Below are positions 1-12,700 of a stretch of DNA of 64,000 bases, in pieces. The notes below the pieces were generated by a model. That model was not told the origin of the DNA. It saw only the letters and a program-made list of their open reading frames with translations, and did no database searches. Location: assembly GCF_003818135.1 (NCBI RefSeq), contig NZ_RPOH01000016.1, forward strand, positions 1 through 64,000. The letters run 5' to 3'. A program made the translations under genes and the position numbers. Origin of the DNA: Buttiauxella warmboldiae (GTDB lineage: Bacteria > Pseudomonadota > Gammaproteobacteria > Enterobacterales > Enterobacteriaceae). Within the stretch, counting starts at the first letter, position 1, and each line of letters opens with the position of its first letter.

Positions 1-8
1 CCTGCCTC

Positions 9-815
9 CTACTCGATTTTATTTTTCAACAGCTCAGATAGATTCCCTTTCCCGTACAGATGCAGCGCACCGACGGCGACAACGTAGCGCCCGGCGGGCA
101 ACTGCTGCAGGAAATGGCACCACTGCAGGTTCCGCTGGTGCATAAGCACATCGTATAACTCATCGCCAAAAGTAGTGGGCAGCAGGACTTTTTCGCGCGG
201 CGGCGGTGACTCCAGCCACCAGCTAATCATTGTTTGCAGCAGGCGGGCGTTGGTGTGCCAGTGCGTCAGCGTGTCCGTTAACAGCGGCATGCCGCCATCG
301 GGTAAGCGGGTAAGGAGATCGACCTGGTGCTGTGCACCTTCGAGTTCAATAACCGGTACCGCCAGCGTTTTTGCCGCCTTCAGCAGTTGAAAATCAACGC
401 CATACTCGGCGCGTAGCCCCAGACGCTGTGCCTGGTGTGCCTGCAGCACCAGCGCAATCTGCCAGGCGGGCTGGTTATCCATCTGGCTTAGGGAGATCCC
501 CAGCTCCCGGGTTAGTGACACCACCTGCGCCCAGCTATCGGCTGCCAGGCGCTGCTCAAGCGGAAGCTCGTCGGGGTCCTGCGGGAAAGGAGAGCCGCCT
601 TCAGAAATATCGGCTTCCACAATCAGCGCATCGGCATCCCTGAGTTTAACCATCAGCTTTGCACAGAGCGGCACCATATCCTGCGTGCCCATATGAATGC
701 TGCCGACCAGGTGAAGGTGGCGATCGTCTGGCAGTACAATATCCAGTGCAGGCCAGGGATAGTGGGTATTCGAAAGGTTTGAAAACAATGCGCTAATTCG
801 CGATAGCAGACCCAT
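9..815 (-). CDS. ybaP: TraB/GumN-family protein YbaP
   Basis: A 268-residue protein that aligns over its length with E. coli YbaP. The two hallmark motifs of the TraB/GumN family are visible: GSIHMGT near residue 38 and VGALHLYGKGNL near the C-terminus. Family members are thought to be metal-dependent peptidase-like proteins; the E. coli protein has no settled function. I see no clear signal peptide or membrane helix. A GGGAGT ribosome-binding site lies about 7 nt before the ATG. It sits immediately downstream of copA on the same strand, as in E. coli, but a strong hairpin between them suggests separate transcription. Confidence 0.9.
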   Translation of the reverse strand: MGLLSRISALFSNLSNTHYPWPALDIVLPDDRHLHLVGSIHMGTQDMVPLCAKLMVKLRDADALIVEADISEGGSPFPQDPDELPLEQRLAADSWAQVVSLTRELGISLSQMDNQPAWQIALVLQAHQAQRLGLRAEYGVDFQLLKAAKTLAVPVIELEGAQHQVDLLTRLPDGGMPLLTDTLTHWHTNARLLQTMISWWLESPPPREKVLLPTTFGDELYDVLMHQRNLQWCHFLQQLPAGRYVVAVGALHLYGKGNLSELLKNKIE

Positions 816-871
816 TTGCAGACTCCCAGGCTAAAAAAGCATGCTACCGCTGCGACGGGGCTGGTGCAAAT

Positions 872-897
872 CTCCCCACGCCGGAAAGCGTGGGGAG
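872..897 (-). terminator. Hairpin downstream of copA
   Basis: A perfect 10-bp stem (872-881 with 888-897) and a 6-nt loop lie just past the copA stop codon. The following run on the minus strand is only ATTTG, so it is a strong hairpin with a weak U-tract. It probably ends or stabilises the copA transcript before ybaP. Confidence 0.6.
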
Positions 898-903
898 GAG
901 GTA

Positions 904-3411
904 TTACTCTTTGGGTTTAAAGCGCAACAAACGGTTGGCGTTACTGACTACGGTAATAGAGGAGAGCGCCATGGCGGCTCCAGCGACGACCGGGTTGAGC
1001 AGCGTTCCGGTTAGCGGATACAAAATCCCTGCGGCAATCGGAATACCCAGCGTGTTGTAGATAAACGCGCCCACCAGATTCTGCTTCATATTGCGCAGCG
1101 TGGCTTTGGATATCGCCAGCGCATCGGCCACCCCCGTCAGGCTATGGCGCATCAGGGTAATCGCTGCGGTTTCGATAGCCACATCGCTGCCGCCGCCCAT
1201 GGCAATTCCCACTTCCGCCTGCGCCAGCGCGGGGGCGTCGTTGATCCCATCGCCGACCATCGCAACCTGCCGCCCCTGCTGCTGCAGCTTTTTAATCGCT
1301 TCGGCTTTGCCGTCCGGCAAGACGCCTGCAATCACTTCGTCGATGCCTGCTTCTTTAGCAATGGCGTGCGCGGTGGTGGGGTTATCGCCGGTCAACATTA
1401 CCAGGCGGTAGCCGTTACGGTGCAAACGTTGCAGAGCGCTGATGCTATCGGCGCGAAGCGGGTCGCGAATCGCAAACAAAGCCACCAGTTTCCCGTCAAC
1501 CGCCAGCAGCACCGGCGTTGCCCCACGGCGTGCCTGCGCTTCTATTTCTGCCTCCATGGCTGCGGTATCGACGTTTTGTTCAATCATCAGCGCTTTGTTA
1601 CCGAGTAATAACTGACGTCCTTCGGTTTCACCGCTAACACCCAGCCCACGCAAAGTGCGGAACGTATTCACCGGTGGCAATTCCACGCCTGCGGTTTTAT
1701 CGAGAATCGCACGTGCCAGCGGGTGGCTTGAGCCCTGTTCCAGTGCGCCTGCCAGTCTTAATGCATTACTCTCTGACCAGTCGTTATCAGTGCTAATCGC
1801 GACAACCTGCGGTTTGCCTTCGGTCAGCGTGCCGGTTTTATCAAACACGATGGTATCGAGAGTGCTGGCGCGCTGTAGCGCATCGGCATCACGTACTAAT
1901 ACGCCAAACTCAGCGGCACGGCCCACGCCGGAAATAATTGACATCGGCGTAGCCAGCCCCAGCGCACATGGGCAGGCGATAATCAGCACCGTCGTGGCAA
2001 TCACCAGCGTATAGACAATTTGTGGTGCCGGACCGAAGAAGTACCAGATTGCGGCGCTAAATAAAGCAATCAGCACCACTACGGGAACAAAGACCGCCGA
2101 GATTTTATCCGCCAGCTGGCCGATTTCTGGCTTGCTGCTTTGCGCCTGGCGCACCATACGAATGATGCGTGAAAGCGTTGTATGGTTGCCGGTGGCGGTG
2201 GCGCGGAACTGTACGCTGCCGTCTTGCACCACCGTGCCTGCATGAATCGGTTCGTCGTTCGATTTTTGTTGCGGCACCGGTTCGCCGGTCAGCATCGCTT
2301 CATCAAACCAGGCTTCGCCCTGGGTGATTTCCCCATCAACCGGCACGCGATCACCAGTGGTTAAACGCAGAATCATGCCTGCGGTCACTTCTGCCAGCGG
2401 CAGCGTCTTCTCACCTTCTTCGCTGACCACTCGCGCCGTTGGCGGCGTTAAATCCAGCAGCCTTTCCAGCGCCTTAGACGAGCGTTGGCGGGCGCGCTGT
2501 TCCAGCATATGGCCGAGGTTTATCAGACCGATAATCATCGCGCTGGCTTCGTAATAAAGATGGCGAGCTTCCATCGGGAAGTGCTGTGGCCAGATATTGA
2601 CGGTAATGGAATAGATCCATGCCGCACCGGTTCCCAGAGCTACCAGCGTGTCCATGGTGGCGGTTTTGTTGAGCAAACTGCGCCAGGCGCTGCGGTAGAA
2701 GTGCCCACCGGCGAAGACCATCACGCCTAAAGTGACCAGGCCGATTGCCAACCATATTGAACGGTTGTCATCGGTGACTATCATATTGTCGCCAAACATC
2801 CCCCACACCATCACCGGGATGCCGATGGCAAGCGCCAGAATTGCCTGCCAGCGGAAGCGTTTAACGGCAGCGTTGGCGGTTTCTTGCTGGCGTTCGCGGC
2901 GTTTCGCATCGTCTTCGATGGCTTCAGCGCCATAGCCAACACTTTCCACCGCTTTAACTAAAGATTCGGCGGAGGCAGTGCCCATAATAAGGGCGCTGCG
3001 CTCGGCAAGGTTTACCCGCGCAAGGCTGACCCCGGGCACGTTTTGCAACGCACTTTGTACCCGGGTCACGCAGCTTGCGCAGCTCATGCCGTTGATCAAC
3101 AACTGTTGGCTATCGTCGTTATCTTCGGTGGCTGCCGGAAGCGAAGGATTAGCCGCTGTCAGTGCTTCCGACGGGATTGATGACTCTGTCAGCGGATCAG
3201 ACTTTGGGTGGCTGGCCGCTGTCGCTTCGTACCCGGCTTGTTTCACGGTGTTGATAAGCTCATCAACGGATGCCGTTCCGGTGACGCTGGCGTGAGTTTG
3301 TGTGACATCAGCCTGCTCAACGTCAGGGCGCTGCTCCAGGCTTTCTTTAACGCGTTTGACACAGTGGCCACAGGTCAGGCCGTCAAGATTGAGATCGATA
3401 ACATGAGACAT
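904..3411 (-). CDS. copA: Copper(I)-exporting P1B-type ATPase CopA
   Basis: 835 residues. Inner-membrane pump that exports Cu(I) from cytoplasm to periplasm at the cost of ATP. Two N-terminal heavy-metal domains carry CxxC sites (TCGHC about residue 13, SCASC about 110). Then come the transmembrane helices, the CPC metal-transport motif (IACPCALG), the phosphorylation motif DKTGT, the TGDNP loop and the GDGIND hinge. An in-frame ATG 7 codons upstream exists, but the start at 3411 has an AAGGAG site 7 nt away and matches the E. coli N-terminus. Controlled by the CueR operator just upstream; cueR lies about 10 kb away beyond the autotransporter. Confidence 0.97.
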   Translation of the reverse strand: MSHVIDLNLDGLTCGHCVKRVKESLEQRPDVEQADVTQTHASVTGTASVDELINTVKQAGYEATAASHPKSDPLTESSIPSEALTAANPSLPAATEDNDDSQQLLINGMSCASCVTRVQSALQNVPGVSLARVNLAERSALIMGTASAESLVKAVESVGYGAEAIEDDAKRRERQQETANAAVKRFRWQAILALAIGIPVMVWGMFGDNMIVTDDNRSIWLAIGLVTLGVMVFAGGHFYRSAWRSLLNKTATMDTLVALGTGAAWIYSITVNIWPQHFPMEARHLYYEASAMIIGLINLGHMLEQRARQRSSKALERLLDLTPPTARVVSEEGEKTLPLAEVTAGMILRLTTGDRVPVDGEITQGEAWFDEAMLTGEPVPQQKSNDEPIHAGTVVQDGSVQFRATATGNHTTLSRIIRMVRQAQSSKPEIGQLADKISAVFVPVVVLIALFSAAIWYFFGPAPQIVYTLVIATTVLIIACPCALGLATPMSIISGVGRAAEFGVLVRDADALQRASTLDTIVFDKTGTLTEGKPQVVAISTDNDWSESNALRLAGALEQGSSHPLARAILDKTAGVELPPVNTFRTLRGLGVSGETEGRQLLLGNKALMIEQNVDTAAMEAEIEAQARRGATPVLLAVDGKLVALFAIRDPLRADSISALQRLHRNGYRLVMLTGDNPTTAHAIAKEAGIDEVIAGVLPDGKAEAIKKLQQQGRQVAMVGDGINDAPALAQAEVGIAMGGGSDVAIETAAITLMRHSLTGVADALAISKATLRNMKQNLVGAFIYNTLGIPIAAGILYPLTGTLLNPVVAGAAMALSSITVVSNANRLLRFKPKE

Positions 3412-3440
3412 TTTCAGGCTCCTTTTTAGCAAGTTCGGTA

Positions 3441-3471
3441 AGCGTAAACCTTCCCCTCAGGGGAAGGTCAA
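3441..3471 (-). promoter_or_regulatory. copA promoter with CueR operator
   Basis: On the minus strand a -35 TTGACC (3466-3471) and a -10 TACGCT (3441-3446) are separated by 19 bp, the long spacer typical of MerR-family promoters. The spacer is filled by a dyad at 3448-3468: ten-base arms ACCTTCCCCT and AGGGGAAGGT around one central base. The known E. coli CueR box has the same outer ACCTTCC/GGAAGGT halves. CueR bound to Cu(I) would untwist this promoter. Confidence 0.92.
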
Positions 3472-3796
3472 GCGATAAACTTACTCTATTTCAAAATGAA
3501 GGCCTGCTGGTTGCTGGAAATTATTTGATAATCACTCATCGTTAAAGATTAATATTTTTAATTATTTTTTTCGATCGGATGCCTTGATAAATAGCTAATA
3601 CCCGCTAAGGAGCGATAATTAAAAATATATTTTCAAAGGATTATCTGTGGGCGTATTAGCTAAGTAATAAATTTTTTCTGCCAGCTTTTCATTGCTCCGC
3701 CATGTACTACTGTTATCTAAAGTATTTCTATACGTGTTTGTTGCTGTCTTTATGTTTCAGCGCGTTATTACTTTTGTGGCTAAGCAGAGATTTCAT
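3472..3796 (+). promoter_or_regulatory. AT-rich leader of the autotransporter gene
   Basis: 325 bp between the copA promoter and the chosen autotransporter start, with long A/T runs unlike the flanking genes; such DNA is commonly bound by H-NS (inference). It contains a 10-bp inverted repeat, TAGCTAATAC at 3592-3601 and its complement at 3653-3662, separated by 51 nt. An in-frame upstream ATG-containing stretch (from 3692) adds 35 hydrophobic residues, but I do not consider it coding. No certain promoter identified. Confidence 0.4.
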
Positions 3797-6700
3797 ATGA
3801 ATAATATATATCGATTAGTATGGAGCCATGTTGCTAACGGCTATATTGCTGTTGCAGAAATATCTCGTGTCGGGAAAAAAGGCGGCAAAGCAGGAGCGGG
3901 GAGAAAAAAATTATTAGCCGCGACGATGGTCCTTGCCGGGAGCTATGCCAGTGCGGCAGTCGCCGATGATGTGCAATGGAGCGCGGCGTATCCAGGCTAC
4001 GGATTCTCACCGCCTTTTGATACCGTACACGAAACGGGCTATGCCTTTAGCATTGATAGCCTGGGGGGCCAAAACCACTACGCTGCTGGCACCACGCTTA
4101 ATGTATCAGGCCCGATACCGACGATTGACCCAGGTTCCAATGGCATAAATACCGGAGTGACGGTATTGAATGCGTTGCCGGGTGGGTCAGGTAGCGATCC
4201 GGGCCGAATTATTTCTATTAATGCTACCGACTCCAGGGGAACGTCAACTGCGATTACTGAAGCTAATATTGCTCAGTACAGCTACTCGCCTGCGCCTGCC
4301 ACCCCACAGGAAAACAAGGAGCTAAATGTTGAAGTTCCGGGGCTTGATGGTAGCTACCAGGTGATCAGCATTTATGACTCATCGACGTTTATCCCGGCAG
4401 TAGACGTCCAGGTCAGCAACATGATTTTGCCGGTTTTCGACCCGACCTCTACCCATATCTATAATAATTTTGGTATTGCTTCCGTGGCCGCTATCGGCGG
4501 GCAGGCGAATATTAATGTTGGCTCAAGCGACCCAAACGCGGCTATTGCCTCTGCTGCAAATACTATTGATTTACTGACTAAAAATTCCATACTGGCCAGG
4601 GCTGATGGCAGCGCAAGCGCGACCAGCAGCACGAGCTGGCTCTCCGATAACTATATCCACTTCAGACCGGCGATTGTTCTTTCCAGCGATACTCAAAGCA
4701 TAACCGCACAAAGTTCGAAATATAATTTTACTATTACGCTGCCCCACTATGAACAAATTGGGCGGCGGGTGTTTTTACTGGGAAATAAAAGCTTCACCAT
4801 TAATTCGTCAAGTGATATTGCCGAAGTGAACGACTTCCTGACCGGCAAGGGCGCGTATGACGGAAAACCGCAAATTCAGTATTGGTTAACCGCTGGAGCC
4901 ACGGTGAATGGTGAGGTGATTGACTCATCGGTGGAGGCGCAGAATACCTATGACGCGATTATCACCGGCATGCTGGCGCAGGAAGAGAACACCAGTATCA
5001 AACTGACTTATCACGTCTGGAATGACAAAGGGGCTCATAATAATAACGCGACGGTAGGTACCGGGAATTTAAACGTTATTTATGCCACTGGAGCGAATGC
5101 GTCAGGGTTGGTCACCGCGGATGGCAGCCTTGCGGTTGATGGCGCCTCTGCGGTTATGCGGGCCGACAATAACGGGCTTATCACCAATAACGGATCCATC
5201 AACGCCTGGCGTAGCAGCGCCAGCAGTCCAACCTCGGTCGGCATGCTGACGGCAAACGCCCGAGCTATTAATAACGGTACGTTAAATGCCGGGCTATTTA
5301 TTGAAAAAGATGGCAGTAACAAAAGTGTCTCTAACGCGGGCAGCGTGGGGATGGAGGGCAGCGGCAACAGTACTCTGAGCAACAACGGTCATATTAATGT
5401 CGCGATTACTGACACCACAACGAACAACGCGCGCGGCATTAGCGCGTCGGGAACGACGGCGGTCACCAACGCTGCCAACGCTACGATCGCGGTAGTCGAC
5501 AATAGTAAAAATACAGCGGGCAAAGCGGGCGGTTACGGCGTTTATTTGCAGGACAGCGCCACCTTTACCAACGACGGTAATATTTACCTGGGCGTTAAGC
5601 CTGTTTTCGACACGACTGCGCCAACGCCAGTTCCTATGACGGGGGGAGATCTTTCTGCGGGTATTCACACGCAAAGTTCTGGAGTGGTAAATAACAGCGG
5701 CACTATTACTCTTGAAGAAAATACCCGTAATGCTGCCGGGATTTCCGTGCAGGGAGCGACCGGGGAGGTAACCAACAGCGGTACAATTAATGTTTTAGGT
5801 AAGCTGACCAACGGATCGGCGGCGGCGAACTATGGCCTGAACGTGGCGGATAATTCTGGCCCCGTGACTCACAGTGGCATTATTAATGTCGATGGTGATA
5901 ACAATATCGCGATTAACGTTTTGGCACAGAAAGCGGGTGCTACAGTTTCCACAACCGCGGGTAGCGCCATTACCGTGGGGGCTGCAGGGGATACCGGTGG
6001 GAGCGATGGGCAGCCTTACACCTATCGAAACTATGCGGTTTATGCCGAAGGGCTGAATACCCGACATGCGCAGGTTAACCTGAATTCGACGATACGTTTG
6101 TTATCTGCCGGGGCAATTGGCGTCCACGCGCGTGGTGATGCCCTAATTGATATTAATGCCGCCTCCACGCTCACTTTTGAAAATACTCAACAGATAGGTT
6201 ATTACGCCTGGGGTAATAAGGCGCAGATTAACCTCAGGAATGCGAATATTAATGATAACGGCCGGACAGGTTCCATTTTGTTTGCCGTGGATAATGGCGC
6301 CTCATTCGCTGGCGCATCGGGGGCTGCGGCGGCTTACCAATTAACGGTTGCGGGCGAGAACTCCACCGGGATTATTGCCAACGGTCTTGATGACAAAAAT
6401 AACGCCGATGCCAGCGACGATATTTTGACCTCGCTGGATACCGGTACCGCCAAAATATTCGTCAATGGCGAAGGGGCGGTTGGCGTAAAAGTGACTGGCG
6501 GCGCACTGGGTACCATTACCGATGGCGGCATTGTTTTAGGCCATGATAATACGACGGCGGTGGTGGTGGATGGGCGTAACTACACCATCACCGGCTCCAA
6601 AGAAACAGATAATCAACACGTTACCAACGTCACTTCAAATGCTTCAATTACATCGGGTACGTCACAAAGCGGGATCACAGGTTACGACGTTTCTTATCAG

Positions 6701-9700
6701 GGCGTATTAAACCTTAACGGCGCTGGGATTTCGCTCTCTGGCACAGACAGCACCGGGATACGCCTGCACGACAACGGCACGGCGTTTGTGAGTGCGCCGG
6801 TTAGCGTTGCAGGCACCAATAATATTGGCGTCGATATTCAGAATAACGGCGTGTTGACCAATAACAATACGATTAGCGTTAGCGGTGCAACTGGCAGCGG
6901 CAATGTGGGTCTGCGCGTCGGTGGCGCGGGTGCGGTGGTGAACCGTCTTGGCACCGTGAATGCAACGGGTGGACTGGCGGCAGTACAGTTAACTGGTACG
7001 GGTGCCAACCTGACGGTCAACGGCACGGGCAACCATATCACGGCTTCTGGTGGAGCGGATGGCGTGAGAATGGACTCCGGCGCGACATCATTTACCGCGA
7101 CCAACACGGTTATCGACATATCCGACAGCGGTGCCGGGATTAATAACAACGCCGACACCTCGAACATCAACCTTAACGGCGTAACGATTAACGCCTCGAA
7201 TGGCCCGGCGATCCGCACGGCGGTCACGTTTAGCGCGGCGGGTGCCGGTAACACACTGAACGTTTCCGGAAACGGCCAGGGCTTTGCCTTTATGAATGCG
7301 AACGGCGACCCCACGACCGGGAATCTCACCATTGATAACGGCTACACCATCAACGGTAATGGCGCGGGCAGCGTCGGGATTCTGGCGAGAACCACGGATA
7401 ACGTGACGTCTGGCGCGACCATCAATATGGCGGCGGGCGCAGGGTCGGCAATTGTCGCAACCGATGGCGTGGCGGGCGCCAGCCGTACCATCACGAACAC
7501 CGGTAATATCACCAATCTGGGCGCGGGCGCACCCGTTATTGATGCGTCAGGCAGCGGCAATACCACTGTGAATAACAGCGGCTCGTTGTTGGCGGCAGAT
7601 GCCACGGCGCAGGCGATTTTGACCGGGAATGGTAACGATGTAGTGGCATTGAGCGGCGCGGGTGCTGATACCCGTGGCGAAATTGTGTTAGGCAGCGGTA
7701 ACGACCAGTTTAGCTGGACGGCGGGTGCTTACACCGGCGGCGTCACCTTTACCGGTGGGGATGGTAACGACAGCGCCACGCTTGGCGATGTTTCGCTGGC
7801 AAACGTCACGCACATTCTCAGCGAAGGCGGCACCAACAATACGTTGACGCTCAACGGTACGCATCAGGGAACCGCCCCTGCGTTATTGGGAAGTTTTACC
7901 GCGGACGACCTGGTAAAAGGCACCAATATTGGCACCGGATGGAGCACCCTGACCCTGGATGGCGATGCCACCGATGCGCGTATTGTTGACGACCTGACGC
8001 TTGCAGGTGTTCAGGCAATCAACATCAATAACGGCGCGACCCTACGCTCGGGCGACAGTGCCTCGACACCCGGTGACGCTACCCTTCATCATTACAATAT
8101 TTCTACTTCCGGCGCGACGAGCCTGCTCTCTTTTGATGGCGCTGGCGACCAGATTTACAGCGGAATTATCAGCGGCAGCGGCGGTATGGAACGCATCGGC
8201 GCGGGCAAAACCACGCTGCTTGGCGACAACACCTACACCGGTAATACCTGGATCGGCGCAGGAGCGGAGCTGTCGCTCGGTGACGGCGGAACGGTGGGGA
8301 GTTTGTCCCAAACTACCAATATCACCGACGACGGTATTCTGACGGTAAATCGGGCAGATGAAGTGACGCTAAACGGCGTGATTTCGGGTAGTGGCGCGTT
8401 CCATCAGGTCGGTTCTGGTGTGACGCGTTTGGGTGGCAATAACAGTTATGCAGGAACAACCGATGTCGAACAAGGTACGCTACTGATTAACGGTGTGCAG
8501 AGCGGCGCTGGGCTGACCACGGTGATGTCGGGAAGCACGTTGGGCGGATACGGTACGATTAATTCTGATGTGGTGTTCCAGACCGGAACCACCTTACGTC
8601 CGGGTGATGACAGCCGTGGCAACGGCACCGGTACGCTGACCATCAACAAAAATCTGACCCTGGCTTCGGATACCAATAGCAAATTCCAGTTGGGTGAAGT
8701 TTACCAGGCCGGTGGTGCACTAAATGACCTGGTAGATGTGAAAGGTAATCTCACGCTGGATGGTGCATTAAATGTAGCGCTAACTTCGGGTGGGGCTTTC
8801 TTGCCAGGGGTATATCGCCTGTTTAACTACGGTGGCACTCTGGTCAATAACATCATGGAGATTGTATCGCTTCCTCCTAATGATGCGCTTGATTACGCCA
8901 TCCAGACCAACATCGACAAACAGGTTAACCTGGTTCTTAACTTTGTGGACCCGTCTCAGGCATTACAGTATTGGGATGGGGATACCAATGCTAAACATGA
9001 TAATGGCACCATTGATGGTGGATTCGGGCACTGGACAAAACAGATTTCCGGCAGCAGCAATAACTGGACACAGCCAGGGGCTGGTAACGCTCCATGGGCA
9101 CAAGATGCATTTGCCGTATTCCAGGGTACGGCAAATGAAGTTCGGGTAAGTAACGTTAATGGTACCGTTGTCACCTCCGGAATGCAGTTTGATACGAACG
9201 GATATGTGCTGAATGCCGATCCAGATCATCTTAATTCACAACTGAACTTTGTTGCCACCAACCCCCCAGGAAAATATACCCCGGATAACAACTATGAATC
9301 GCAAGGTGCGACTTATGCGGATAGTTACTTTGCAATTCGCGTTGGGGCGGGGGCTAGCGGGGCGAATGTCAACACGACGATCAATGTCGATCTGGTGCAG
9401 GACGACCTAACGAGTGAACAGATTCGTTTGTTAAAAACCGATCCGGGTCGCCTGATCCTAACCGGTAATAATGTCATTACTGGTGGTGTTGAAGTGTGGA
9501 ACGGCATACTTAATATCAATAATGACAATGCGCTTGGCACAACCAGTAATTCAGTACTGTTGAAAAACGGGGCTACTTTCCAGGCTGGGGCGGATCTGAC
9601 AACATCACGTTTGTTCTTTGTTGGGGGGATGGGGGGCGGTGCGCTGGATGTCTTCGGCCATACTTTCACTCCGACAGGCGTGATTGGTGGCGATGGTCCG

Positions 9701-12700
9701 CTGGTCATTAAAGATACTTCCGCAAACCCTGATAACGGCGTACTGGACCTTGGGGTGAAAAATACCTATCTCGGTAAGACCAGCATCATCGGTAAAAACG
9801 GTAACGGTTTATTGACCGTCAACGCTGACGTCACTGGTGCATTCGGCCAGCAAGACAGCCAGATTTCAATGACGAATCAAGTGCGGTTAAATTTTAATAA
9901 ATCTGCTATTGGTGAGGCGCACACTTTCGCGGTCAACAACTCCACCCTGGCGTTTAATGACACCGCAGGAGCAGGTCAAAGCACCATTAATCTGACCAAC
10001 AGCGGTCACGCGGAATTTAACGGCAGCAGCCAGGGCGATACCGCCAATATTACGGTCGATGCCACTTCACTGCTGGCGTTAAACGACAGTGCAGATGCCG
10101 GTTCCGCGACTGTGGCAAACAGCGGCAAAGTTCTTTTTGCCGACAATGCGCAAGGCGCGGGCGCGGTAATATCTAACCTTGCGGGTGGTTTAGTTGATAT
10201 CAGCGCTGCTTTGGCAAGCACCTCGGTCGGTTCCTTATCGGGTGCGGGTAACGTGGTTCTTGGCGCGGCAACATTGGTCGAAGGGGCGTTAAGTCGTAAC
10301 GACACCATCAGTGGCATTATCAGCGGCAGCGGAAATCTGGTGAAAACCGGCAGCGGCACGCTAAATCTCACCGCCGACAATACCTGGACTGGCACCGCCA
10401 ACGCGCAACAGGGCGTGCTGCTGATAAACGGTAATCAAGCCGCAGCAACCGGAAAAACCACCGTCAACAGTGGCGCAACTCTTGGCGGTGCGGGCGTGCT
10501 GGGTGGCAGCGTAGAAGTTGATAACGGCGGCCATCTGGCGGCGGGCCAGGACCTTTCAAGCGTTGGCGTACTGGAGATGGGCCCATTAACACTCAATCAG
10601 GATTCGCAGGTCGACTTCCAGTTCGGCAGGCCTTATACCGTGGGTGGTTCACTTAACGATCTCATTAATATCAATGGCGATCTTAATCTCAACGGTAAAC
10701 TGAATATTACCCAGACACCGGGCGGATCGTTTGATGTTGGCGTTTATCGCGTCTTCAACTACACCGGGTCTCTGCGCGACAACATTCTGGATATCGGCAC
10801 CGCACCGGCTGCGGCAGACGATCTCTATGTACAAACGTCAATTGCCGGGCAGGTTAACCTGGTGAATCGTACCGGAGCAGTCATGCGCTTCTGGGATGGA
10901 ACGGGTGGTGAGATTAAAAACAACGGCGTGATTAACGGCGGCGATGGTATCTGGCAAAACAATCGTGGCAATGACAACTGGACGACCGATATCACCACGC
11001 CGGATGGCCGCTTTAATACCCCATACAGTAACGGATCGTTTGCGGTGTTTGGCGGTAAATCGGGGAATGTCACGGTTGATACCAGCCTGGGCGAAGTGGC
11101 CATTAGCGGTGCGCAATTCACCACCAACGGTTATGTGATTGGGGGGGATAATATTACCACGCATACCGCAGATACCCAGATTCGCGTAGGAGACGGCTCC
11201 ATTCCGGGCGCACTTTACACCGCGACCATTAACTCCGTAATCGACGGCGAAGGCGGCATCAACAAAACCGACTTCGGGACATTAATCCTGAGCGGGAATA
11301 ACCAGTATCACGGCGGAACGTGGGTCAGCGGCGGGGTGCTGCAGGTTTCTGCCGACCACAATCTTGGGGCAGCAGGAACCGGCATTGGCCTGAGCGGCGG
11401 CACTCTGCGCTACGGCGCGGTGTTTGATACGGCACGCGTGGTCACGCTTTCAGACGGCGGCGGGGCGGTTGATACCAACGGCAGTTCAGTTTCGCTGTTA
11501 AGCATGGTCACCGGTAGCGGTACGTTCACCAAACTGGGCGACGGTAAACTAACCCTCACGCAAGACAGTACCTTTGACGGGCAAACCGTCATCCGCAATG
11601 GCACATTGCAACTGGGGAATGGCGGAGCGGGGGGCAGCGTAACGGGCGATATTGTTGATGATGCAACGCTTGCGATTAACCGAAGCGATACCTTAACGCT
11701 TAACGGGAATATTTCCGGCAGCGGACAAGTTTTGCAGCAGGGCAGCGGCACTACTTTGCTTAATGGTCAAAATAGCTGGAGCGGTATTACCCTGGTAGAA
11801 AGGGGGACTCTCGCGGCCGCCAGTCATAATAGCTTTAGCCGTCAGTCGACACACATTGTCAGCAGCGGAGCAACACTCGATACCGGCGGCTTTAACCAGA
11901 CCGCAGGCAATGTCTATAACCAGGGAACAATTAATCTGCGCGGCGGCGATGTGGGCTCGACGCTCACCGTGAACGGCAGCTATGTGGGTGACAACGGCAC
12001 GGTGAAAATCGCCGCACAGCAGCACAGCCCTGGTGTGGCCGATCATTTAGTGATTAACGGCGGTACGGCGAGCGGCCACACGCTGCTGGATATCGACGTC
12101 AGCCAGCTTGGCGAACCGACAACCGGCGACGGTATTCTGGTTGTCGAAGCGGTGAATGGCGCGACGACGACCGTCCAGACTACCAAAGATGCGTTTAATA
12201 TCGGCGGCGATGTGCTTACCGCCGGTGCCTGGGAATACCAGCTATTTGCCGGGAACCAACAAGGTGCGGGGGAAGACTGGTTCTTACGCGCGGGTTATCG
12301 CCCGGACGTTCCAGGGTTTGATACGCTGGCGGCGATTATTCGCCAGGCTGATTTAGCCGTGCTTGGCACGCTTCATCAACGCGTCGGTGACGAACAACCA
12401 TGGCAGGCCGATATTCCTGAAGATCGGGAAGGGCGTTTCTGGGCGCGTTACATCGTGAAATCGGTCGATCAGCAGCATGACGATCCGACGAAATCCCAGA
12501 GCAGCACCAACTACAACGGTATGCAGATGGGGCTGGATCTTTATCAGGATGATAAATGGCGTGCCGGTTTGTATACCACCTTCATGGATATCGACAGCTC
12601 AATCAATGGCATGACCGGGATGAGCAGCGGCGCGGCGTATAACTCGACCTTCTCATCCTATTTGGGGGGCTACGGAACCTGGACCGACACCGACGGTTTC

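Noticed and set aside
3540-3680. Possible cyclic-di-GMP riboswitch upstream of the adhesin
   Set aside because: I looked for the conserved GEMM core and tetraloop-receptor segments and did not find them.
3692-3796. 35-residue N-terminal extension of the autotransporter
   Set aside because: The extended signal peptide motif MNNIYR begins at 3797; the extension is AT-rich leader read in frame.
6838-7332. 164-codon minus-strand frame inside the autotransporter
   Set aside because: Proline/valine/leucine-rich antisense translation of glycine/asparagine-rich repeats; several such frames occur along this gene and are composition artefacts.
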